DNA from: Dielma sp000508965
Lineage (GTDB): Bacteria; Bacillota_I; Bacilli_A; Erysipelotrichales; Erysipelotrichaceae
NCBI GenBank assembly: GCA_000508965.1
Contig: BAHV02000002.1
Location: 194,503 to 258,502 of the forward strand
Length of the DNA stretch: 64,000 bases
Direction: 5' to 3'
Shown: one piece after another, positions 58,666-64,000 of the stretch
How the letters are laid out: each line of letters opens with the position of its first letter
How positions within the stretch are numbered: the first letter of the stretch is position 1
The notes under the pieces: model-generated
The model's input: only the letters and a program-made list of their open reading frames with translations
Told to the model about the DNA's origin: nothing
Databases searched by the model: none
Program-made: the position numbers and the translations under genes

Positions 58666-59308
58666 AGCGGTGTTATTTGATATGGACGGTGTTTTAATTG
58701 ATTCGGAGCCGGTTTACAGTCAGCGTAAAATTGATTTTTTCAGTCAATATGGCTGTCATTTCACAAAAGAAAGAATGAATTCATTTGCTGGACTCGATCT
58801 GGATGTAATCATGCAGAAGCTGTTTCCTGAGAAGTCCGGCGCTGAGTTGGAAAGAATTATTGATATTTATAGACAATTTTCAGAAACTTACCCCTTTCCC
58901 TACGCTGAAATCTTGAACGCAGGGGTAAAAGAAACGCTGCGGGCGTTAAAGCAGCAGCATATTAAAACTGCGATCGTCTCTACTTCTCCTAAAAAAAGCA
59001 TTAATGAAATGATCAGTACCTGCAATTTAGAAACTATGTTTGATCTGATAGTCAGCGGTGAAGATTATCCCAAATCAAAGCCGGATCCAGCTGTTTATAA
59101 TGCAGCCAGAGATGTGCTTGGGTATGAAGCAGATGAATATCTAGTCATTGAAGATTCAGATACTGGTATTTCGGCAGCAAAAGGCAGCGGTTTATTAGTA
59201 GCTGCCATACGGGCTGATAAGTATGGTTTTCTTCAAGATCAAGCGGATATACTGATTGATACGGTAGATGAAGTGTTAGATATTATTAAGAAAATAAATA
59301 AGGAGTGA
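58658..59308 (+). CDS. HAD-superfamily phosphatase, beta-phosphoglucomutase-like
   Basis: 216 aa. Motif I VLFDMDGVLIDSEPVYS (nucleophile Asp near residue 8). Cap domain of helices in residues 20-80. Motif II IVSTSPKKS near residue 110, motif III KSKPDPAVYNAA near 143 and motif IV IEDSDTGISAAKGSG near 170. The D-G-V-L-x-D-S-E-P start is typical of the beta-PGM/phosphoglycolate phosphatase group. The start at 58658 overlaps the leader ORF. Substrate unknown. Confidence 0.93.
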   Translation: MIKAVLFDMDGVLIDSEPVYSQRKIDFFSQYGCHFTKERMNSFAGLDLDVIMQKLFPEKSGAELERIIDIYRQFSETYPFPYAEILNAGVKETLRALKQQHIKTAIVSTSPKKSINEMISTCNLETMFDLIVSGEDYPKSKPDPAVYNAARDVLGYEADEYLVIEDSDTGISAAKGSGLLVAAIRADKYGFLQDQADILIDTVDEVLDIIKKINKE

Positions 59309-59312
59309 TTCC

Positions 59313-59621
59313 ATGAACATGCTTAAGACAATTGGTACTGTATTTATTGGTATAGGAATGGCTGGTGTGGCAATCAGTGCAGTGTCCAAAATCGTGAAAA
59401 TAAGTCAGGAAAAGAAAAACAAGGCTGAAACATCAGCTGCAGAGCCAATCGTTTCTGTACCAATTGAAAAGGTTGTGATCGCAAGACCTAAACCTGCGCA
59501 AATTCGTCACATGAATGAACTTTTAAGACGGGTAGAAATTCATGATGATCGTTTGAAAAGATCAGCGGCAAAACGTTTATCAACAATCAGAAAAAGAACG
59601 CGGGTCATTATTCATAAATAA
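59313..59621 (+). CDS. Small membrane-anchored basic protein
   Basis: 102 aa. One hydrophobic segment (about residues 6-28, GTVFIGIGMAGVAISAVSKI), a lysine/glutamate linker, then a basic helical C-terminus (LLRRVEIHDDRLKRSAAKRL then STIRKRTRVIIHK). Follows the HAD gene by 4 bp with AGGAG before it. It is not recognised; the basic tail could bind nucleic acid or phospholipid. A strong bidirectional terminator follows. Confidence 0.65.
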   Translation: MNMLKTIGTVFIGIGMAGVAISAVSKIVKISQEKKNKAETSAAEPIVSVPIEKVVIARPKPAQIRHMNELLRRVEIHDDRLKRSAAKRLSTIRKRTRVIIHK

Positions 59622-59675
59622 AAAAATGCATTATTCAGCTGTCCATATAGAGGATAGTTATAATAATGCATTTTT
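59622..59675. terminator. Strong bidirectional terminator
   Basis: A perfect 14-bp inverted repeat AAAAATGCATTATT / AATAATGCATTTTT (59622-59635, 59662-59675) encloses an inner CTGTCC/GGATAG pair. It serves the small membrane protein gene and the convergent lrgB. Confidence 0.92.
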
Positions 59676-59712
59676 ATTAATCAAGACTGATGTCTTATGA
59701 AAGTATGTATGA

Positions 59713-60402
59713 TTATAGAAACTGAGCCAATACAAGTGAAAGTATCACGGTGATAATTCCACAAAGACCTAAAGCAATTCCGCTCATCGCACCTTCAACC
59801 TCACCGATTTCCAATGCTTTAGATGTGCCGAGCGCATGCGAAGAGGTACCGATTGCAATGCCGCGAACAACAGGATCTTTAATTTTAAATACTTTAATTA
59901 AGGTTGGCGCTAAAATTGCCCCGATTATGCCGGTTATAATCACGGCGGCAATAGTAATCGGAACGATGCCGCCTAAAGAAGCACTGACGTCCATGGCGAT
60001 GGGGGTGGTTACCGATTTGGGAATCAGGGAATAAGCCATAGCTTCATCAAGCTGAAATACATTGCAAAGCAGCATGACAGAAGACATGGATACGATGGAC
60101 CCAACTAAAGTACCAGCTAGAATGGGGATTAGATTCTTTTTAAGTTTATCAGCCTGACGGTAAATAGATAAAGCTAACATGCAGGTAGCAGGTGTGAGAA
60201 ACATTGAGATAAAAGAGGCACCCTGATTAAAGTGATCAAGGGATATGCCGGCAGCATTCAGAAAAACAATCACAATCAGTATTGCAATCAACAATGGGTT
60301 AGCAACCGCCAGCTTTGTTTTCTGTTGAATCAGCAATCCAATTTTATAGGCAATGATACATAGAAATATAGAAAATAAAGGAGAAGCAATAATTTCATTC
60401 AT
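59713..60402 (-). CDS. lrgB: LrgB/CidB-family membrane protein
   Basis: 229 aa with six or seven hydrophobic segments. Family motifs: PLLIAILIVIVFL, LTPATCMLALSIYRQADKLK, PKSVTTPIAMDVSASLGG (the conserved SVTTPIA block) and RGIAIGTSSHALGTSKALE. It acts with LrgA in control of murein hydrolase export or programmed lysis, and in plant and Bacillus homologues in glycolate or pyruvate transport. It starts 1 bp after the lrgA stop. Confidence 0.94.
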   Translation of the reverse strand: MNEIIASPLFSIFLCIIAYKIGLLIQQKTKLAVANPLLIAILIVIVFLNAAGISLDHFNQGASFISMFLTPATCMLALSIYRQADKLKKNLIPILAGTLVGSIVSMSSVMLLCNVFQLDEAMAYSLIPKSVTTPIAMDVSASLGGIVPITIAAVIITGIIGAILAPTLIKVFKIKDPVVRGIAIGTSSHALGTSKALEIGEVEGAMSGIALGLCGIITVILSLVLAQFL

Positions 60403-60403
60403 A

Positions 60404-60760
60404 CTAATTTATCCTCCTTATCAATTTCTGTATTCCCTGCACTGTCAAAACAGTGGCAAAAAAAGTAAGCAAGGTAGTTAGCAGACAAATCAGCAATAAA
60501 ATAAGCGCCTGACTTTTTAATAATTCAAAATATTCCATGATGCCAACACCGGCAGGAATGAAAAGAAAAGCCATGTTTTTTAATAGATAATCACCAATAT
60601 CAGCAATTTGATGTTCCTTGATTATTTTAGTGCATAATAATATAAAAAGGATCGCCATGCTGATAATGCTGACAGGAAAATTAAACGGCAGACTCTCTGC
60701 AATTGCAATCGATCCAAGGCAAACGGCAAATAATAAAGCGCATTGTTCCAGAAGTTTCAT
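60404..60760 (-). CDS. lrgA: LrgA/CidA-family holin-like protein
   Basis: 118 aa with four hydrophobic segments and charged C-terminus (QKLIRRIN). Conserved stretches: ESLPFNFPVSIISMAILFIL and KNMAFLFIPAGVGIMEYFE. Holin-like partner of LrgB. GAGGGAATC precedes the start. No LytSR two-component genes are nearby. The minus-strand TATAAT near 60795 is a plausible promoter element. Confidence 0.92.
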   Translation of the reverse strand: MKLLEQCALLFAVCLGSIAIAESLPFNFPVSIISMAILFILLCTKIIKEHQIADIGDYLLKNMAFLFIPAGVGIMEYFELLKSQALILLLICLLTTLLTFFATVLTVQGIQKLIRRIN

Positions 60761-60821
60761 AAGATTCCCTCATTTTGATATAACGATTTTTATTATAGTC
60801 AGTTTTCTTAGCATTTACAAT

Positions 60822-60852
60822 AAAAAAGTGATGAAAGGGATCATCACTTTTT
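60822..60852 (-). terminator. Terminator of the XRE/ArsC/DtxR-side transcript
   Basis: AAAAAGTGATG / CATCACTTTTT perfect 11-bp stem (60823-60833, 60842-60852). The right arm includes the stop of the DtxR gene. On the minus strand it is followed by TTTTTTATTG. Confidence 0.85.
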
Positions 60853-61218
60853 CATAAATTCTTTGATTTTACTTATTGTTTCGTCACAGACAACATGCTC
60901 AATCTTACAAGCATCATTCTCTGCGTTCTCTCTTGAAACATGCAGAACACCTTCTAAAAAATCACATAATATTTCATGCCGGTTATAGACATCACTGGCT
61001 TTTTGCCGTCCGGCTTCTGTCAAATGTACTTCACCATAAGTTTCCTGTGTTACAAAACCCATTTCTTTTAAAACATTCATCGCTTTATTAACGCTTGGTT
61101 TTGATACATTTAAACTTTTGGCTATATCCACAGAACGGACTTTACCGTTTTTCTCCAGTAAAAGTATTGTTTCAAGATACATTTCAGCACTTTCACCTAA
61201 TCGATCACTATGATTCAT
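60844..61218 (-). CDS. DtxR/MntR-family metal-dependent regulator
   Basis: 124 aa, comprising the wHTH (residues 10-70: EMYLETILLLEKNGKVRSVD, LNVSKPSVNKAMNVLKEMGF) and dimer domain (70-124) and lacking the SH3-like third domain, as in MntR. Metal site: YNRHEILCDFLEGVL (His and Glu) and ENDACKIEHVVCDE (Asp-x-x-Cys-x-x-Glu-His), with Cys at a position that tends to favour Fe or mixed metals. It may control mntP or dps, whose operator has similar symmetry. It overlaps the ArsC-like gene by 11 bp. Confidence 0.88.
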   Translation of the reverse strand: MNHSDRLGESAEMYLETILLLEKNGKVRSVDIAKSLNVSKPSVNKAMNVLKEMGFVTQETYGEVHLTEAGRQKASDVYNRHEILCDFLEGVLHVSRENAENDACKIEHVVCDETISKIKEFMKK

Positions 61219-61576
61219 GGTTCATTTCCCTCGCTATTTCTTTATATGCGGATTCTTTAAAACCAACTAATACTTTTGTATCACTGACTAGCAGCGGACG
61301 TTTAATCAGCATGCCATTCTCAGACAGAGCTTTGATTTTCTCATCATAACTCATGATTTTAAGCTTTTCCTTATAATTGTTATCGCGATAAACCTTGCCG
61401 CTGGTATTGAAAAATTGTTCGACGGTAAGACCGCTGAGCGGTATCCACCGTTTTAATTCATCAGCGGTAGGCGTATCAACATGAATATGCCGATCGATGA
61501 ATGTTACATTCTTGGCTTCAAGATATTTTCTTGCTTTGATGCAAGTGCTGCATTTAGGATACTCAATAAACTGCAT
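61208..61576 (-). CDS. ArsC/Spx-family thioredoxin-fold protein (YusI-like)
   Basis: 122 aa. The redox motif PKCSTCIKARKYL lies at residues 8-20 and the family block DRHIHVDTPTADELKRW follows. The C-terminus has NGMLIKRPLLVSDTKVLVGF, the cis-Pro region of ArsC-like proteins. It is not a true arsenate reductase by context (no ars genes). It may act like Spx/MgsR in stress response or as a thiol reductase. GAGGTGAT precedes ATG 61576. It is upstream of and overlaps the DtxR-type gene. Confidence 0.86.
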   Translation of the reverse strand: MQFIEYPKCSTCIKARKYLEAKNVTFIDRHIHVDTPTADELKRWIPLSGLTVEQFFNTSGKVYRDNNYKEKLKIMSYDEKIKALSENGMLIKRPLLVSDTKVLVGFKESAYKEIAREMNHES

Positions 61577-61622
61577 CAAATCACCTCATGTCTATATTAA
61601 CACAAAATAATAAATAAAGCGT

Positions 61623-61958
61623 CTATTTAGCCTGATGATCTTTTAAAAAGTTGACATAAGATAAAATGTTGTTTTGTTCTTCAGCCGTAATTTCACGGTA
61701 ACCGCTCAGCAGCTGGCTTTCTTGTTTAGTGAGGGTATAAATCGTATCCTCTTCCATACCGCCTTGAACAACTGCGCGGAAGTCAAGCTTTAAAATATCG
61801 CAAAGCATCAGCAATGTTTCTGAATCTGGACGGCGTTTACCGTTGATGTAATTGCTTATTGTATTTTGAGATAAATGAGTAGCCGCAGCCACTTCTTTCT
61901 GTTTAAGGCCTTGCACTTCCATTGCATTTTTTAAAATCGTACCAATATCTCTAGTCAT
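61623..61958 (-). CDS. XRE-family regulator
   Basis: 111 aa from ATG 61958, preceded by GGAGG. HTH at residues 5-60: ILKNAMEVQGLKQKEVAAAT, LSQNTISNYINGKRRPDSET. The C-terminal helix YTLTKQESQLLSGYREITAE and then EEQNNILSYVNFLKD resembles Imma-less phage-like or SinR-type regulators. It sits on the minus strand next to the palindrome at 61998-62012, which it may bind for autoregulation. Target unknown. Confidence 0.9.
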   Translation of the reverse strand: MTRDIGTILKNAMEVQGLKQKEVAAATHLSQNTISNYINGKRRPDSETLLMLCDILKLDFRAVVQGGMEEDTIYTLTKQESQLLSGYREITAEEQNNILSYVNFLKDHQAK

Positions 61959-61997
61959 ATAGTTACCTCCTTCAATCGATGGCAGAGCCATCTCTTC

Positions 61998-62012
61998 TAC
62001 TATTATATAGTA
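61998..62012 (-). promoter_or_regulatory. Promoter/operator of the XRE gene
   Basis: TACTAT-TAT-ATAGTA-like palindrome at 61998-62012; the minus-strand -10 box TATAAT (62007-62002) lies inside it. This fits autorepression by the XRE protein. Confidence 0.5.
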
Positions 62013-62114
62013 AAGTTTAAAGAACTTCGATATTTTATTTAGAAAAATTCTCAAACTGTTGATTATTTTCTTGTGAAAATGTCAGTTTCAGCTTAAAATA
62101 TCAGGGTGAGGTAG

Positions 62115-63536
62115 ATGAAAATGTTATTTAAAAATTTTAATTTAAGTGATGAATTACTAAAAGCGGCAGCGCTTTTGGGATATGAAGAGGCTTTGCCGGT
62201 GCAGGAAAAAGTGATTCCTGCCTTGCTGGCGGACAGAGATGTTTTAGTGCAGTCAAAGACCGGGAGTGGGAAAACAGCAAGCTATGCGATTCCTGAAATT
62301 GAAAAGATTGACTGGCTGGGAAATGAACCGCAGGTGCTGGTGCTGACGCCGACCCGAGAGCTGGCGAGACAGGTGCAGGTTGATTTTAAATCTTTAGGAG
62401 CATATAAAAGGATCAATGCGGTTACATTATTTGGCAAGCAGCCATTTAAAAGTCAAATCATGGATTTAAAGCAAAAGGTGCATGTGGTAGTTGGTACGGC
62501 TGGCCGGGTACTTGATCATTTAGAGCGGGGTACGCTGAATCTGGATCATGTTCATACGTGTATTTTGGATGAAGCAGATGAAATGCTGAATCTTGGTTTT
62601 ATAGAGGAGGTAACTAAAATATTAAGTTATCTTCCGGCTAAGTGTACGATGGCTATGTTTTCTGCGACAATCAATGATTCAATCAAGGAGATTGCGGAAA
62701 CATATTTGCATGATGCGGAAGTGATTAAAGTCGGTGAGGTTAAAAAGTACAATACGAATGTAGATTTGTTTTATGTGAAGGCGAATAAGGAATGTAAAGA
62801 GGAGCAATTGCTTAAAGTGTTATATAAAGAATTGCCGCAGCAGGCAATGATCTTCTGTAATTTCAGGGAGAGTGTGGAGCAGGTGTTTGATTTGCTGTGT
62901 GAAAAGCGAATCAGCTGTCTGATGATACACGGAGGTTTAATGCAGGAAGAACGGCTGGCCAATATGCGGGATTTTAAAAAAGGAAAGTATCGTGTTTTGG
63001 TGGCGACTGATGTAGCAGGCAGAGGCATTGATGTTGCGAATGTTACCCATGTTATCAATTATGAGTTTCCAACTACCACCGAGGATTTTATTCATCGGAT
63101 CGGCCGGTGCGGCCGTGTTGATAAGAAAGGAATAGCTATTTCGCTGGTGCTGCCGACGCAGATGAAGTATCTGAATATGGTGCAGGAAGAACTGGAAACG
63201 GAGTTGAAATGCATCGATGAGCAAGCGTTTGAAGGTGCGGTATATGATTCAATTCTGAGTCGATCTGAAGAGATCAGACAGAAAGAGGAAGCGATTGATG
63301 AGGATAAATGCAAGCTTTATTTTAAAGGCGGGCGGAATAAGAAGCTGAGAGCTAAAGATCTGGTCGGTGCAATTATGGATGTGCCAGGTGTTGAATTTAA
63401 TGATATAGGGATTATTGAGATTTTGGAAGCTGCCAGTTATGCGGAGATTCTTAATGGTAAGGGGGAATTGGTGCTGCGGGGGCTGCGGGGAAAGAGTATA
63501 AAGAATAAGCAAATTGCGGTGGAAAAGAAAAGATAA
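62115..63536 (+). CDS. dbpA: DEAD-box RNA helicase, DbpA/YxiN type
   Basis: 473 aa. Helicase motifs: Q-motif near residue 25-30, Walker A SKTGSGKTA near 45, PTRELARQ, TAGR, DEADEML, SAT, then VATDVAGRGIDVANVTHVIN and HRIGRCGR. The C-terminal domain (about 395-465), CKLYFKGGRNKKLRAKDLVG and IEILEAASYAEILNGK, is the DbpA RNA-binding domain that targets hairpin 92 of 23S rRNA. It would act in 50S subunit assembly. Starts after GTGAGGTAG. Followed by a terminator-like hairpin. Confidence 0.93.
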   Translation: MKMLFKNFNLSDELLKAAALLGYEEALPVQEKVIPALLADRDVLVQSKTGSGKTASYAIPEIEKIDWLGNEPQVLVLTPTRELARQVQVDFKSLGAYKRINAVTLFGKQPFKSQIMDLKQKVHVVVGTAGRVLDHLERGTLNLDHVHTCILDEADEMLNLGFIEEVTKILSYLPAKCTMAMFSATINDSIKEIAETYLHDAEVIKVGEVKKYNTNVDLFYVKANKECKEEQLLKVLYKELPQQAMIFCNFRESVEQVFDLLCEKRISCLMIHGGLMQEERLANMRDFKKGKYRVLVATDVAGRGIDVANVTHVINYEFPTTTEDFIHRIGRCGRVDKKGIAISLVLPTQMKYLNMVQEELETELKCIDEQAFEGAVYDSILSRSEEIRQKEEAIDEDKCKLYFKGGRNKKLRAKDLVGAIMDVPGVEFNDIGIIEILEAASYAEILNGKGELVLRGLRGKSIKNKQIAVEKKR

Positions 63537-63592
63537 GCGGTTGGAGAAATTATAGAAGGTTATTTGACTTATCTTTTGATACTAAATAAAAG

Positions 63593-63626
63593 GCAGGCGG
63601 AAGTGTTAAGGATGTCTGTTTTTTAT
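63593..63626 (+). terminator. Probable terminator after dbpA
   Basis: GCAGGC pairs with GTCTGT (two G-T pairs) across a 15-base loop, followed by TTTTTTATTT. Confidence 0.5.
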
Positions 63627-63694
63627 TTGAATGATGGTGATGTAAAAAAGATGTAAAAAATTATGCATTTTGTTCACTTTTTAAAAGTTTATGC

Positions 63695-63890
63695 TATAAT
63701 ATCAATGTATTGGAATTGTTGGCTTATGCTGGTCCAAAGTTGTGACAAGGCTAAGCCTGGATACAATGTAATCATTGATTTACCAGAAAAGGCTAAGATG
63801 TTTATATTACTGTTTGGTGATATAAAGGGAAAGCATTTTCAATCATTGCGTTTATTTGGATACTTTAATGGATTAGCTTTCCCACTTTTT
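63695..63890 (+). ncRNA. Candidate structured RNA of about 180 nt downstream of dbpA
   Basis: TATAAT at 63695-63700 places a start site near 63707. Downstream, helices are dense: ATTGT-GGCTTA / TAAGCC-ACAAT (63715-63726 with 63752-63767), or the alternative CAATG-TAAT-CATTG (63764-63777); TTTATATTAC-TGTTTG-GTGATATAAA (63801-63826, 10 bp with one G-T); and GGGAAAGC / GCTTTCCC (63827-63834, 63876-63883) running into ACTTTTT. A 63-codon frame from ATG 63705 has no ribosome binding site, so an RNA is favoured over a protein. The class is not recognised. The rest of the 63537-64000 gap holds only the dbpA terminator and an outward promoter. Confidence 0.4.
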
Positions 63891-63954
63891 CGTTAAATAT
63901 TCGGATAAATACACTGTTTTCGGGGTGCTTTTTCGAAAAACTTTCAATTTTAGG

Positions 63955-63982
63955 TTGATTTCTGGTTCATGAATGATATAAT
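63955..63982 (+). promoter_or_regulatory. Promoter of the gene beyond the window end
   Basis: TTGATT (63955-63960), 16 bp, TATAAT (63977-63982). It points out of the window; no start codon for the next gene is visible before 64000. Confidence 0.5.
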
Positions 63983-64000
63983 AGTAGCAAGGATACGATT

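Noticed and set aside
1..64000. CRISPR arrays, insertion sequences, tRNA or rRNA genes, prophage modules
   Set aside because: No direct-repeat spacer array, transposase, tRNA-like cloverleaf with CCA end, rRNA or phage structural gene was seen.

Overview
The window is chromosome from a low-GC Gram-positive bacterium (Bacillota). The evidence is AGGAGG-type ribosome binding sites before most genes, the RNA polymerase delta subunit, Noc beside ParA/ParB, the cyclic-di-AMP receptor DarA, a T-box leader before metG, an LrgAB pair and a PTS sugar system with a cre-like site. Gene content and order are compatible with the Erysipelotrichia or a nearby anaerobic gut lineage: anaerobic NrdDG, a truncated delta subunit and many small membrane transporters. 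That placement is inference. No rRNA, tRNA, insertion sequence, prophage or CRISPR array was seen.

Layout. 0-4.7 kb: rarA (cut by the window edge), mntP, then dtd-folD-nucleoside hydrolase-DUF951-ychF. 4.7-14.4 kb: a broken small gene, a beta-barrel-like protein, dps with a palindromic operator, trkA-trkH potassium uptake, a GntR-controlled ABC exporter, darA, an M20 peptidase, and a TauE-type exporter overlapping a PfkB kinase tail to tail. 14.5-20 kb: nrdD-nrdG, then ispF-gltX-unknown. 20-29.3 kb: a CPBP protease with a membrane-tethered XRE regulator, a MATE exporter, a Gfo/Idh/MocA oxidoreductase, a FAD protein behind an inverted-repeat-flanked promoter, a YczE-like membrane protein, a YwfO-type HD phosphohydrolase and a class III Fic protein. 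29.3-36.4 kb: a class A penicillin-binding protein, ywiB-argS-rpoE, a CNNM/CBS protein and fba. 36.5-42.9 kb: a Lys/Ala/Pro repeat protein, then the chromosome segregation block rsmG-noc-parA-parB, followed by a zinc-ribbon membrane protein and an RDD-PHP fusion. 42.9-47.3 kb: AraC regulator, PTS permease with A-B-C domain order, and a GH1 phospho-glucosidase. 47.9-50.5 kb: Met T-box, metG, GNAT. 50.7-56.6 kb: PadR with a HAAS-type membrane protein, a methyltransferase, a pair of DUF2087 proteins with matching promoters, an MFS transporter, a phosphoesterase and a GT2 glycosyltransferase. 56.7-64 kb: mnmG, a leader-ORF-coupled HAD phosphatase, lrgAB, a DtxR-type regulator, an ArsC-like protein, an XRE regulator, dbpA, and a candidate structured RNA.

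The points most worth a second look are: two unassigned structured-RNA candidates (31.3 kb and 63.7 kb); a full-length and a stand-alone DUF2087 protein behind similar operator-promoters; an RDD membrane domain fused to a PHP phosphoesterase next to parAB; a FolD lacking the catalytic lysine; a promoter bracketed by perfect 11-bp inverted repeats at 24.7 kb; and a leader peptide whose stop overlaps the start of a HAD phosphatase gene.
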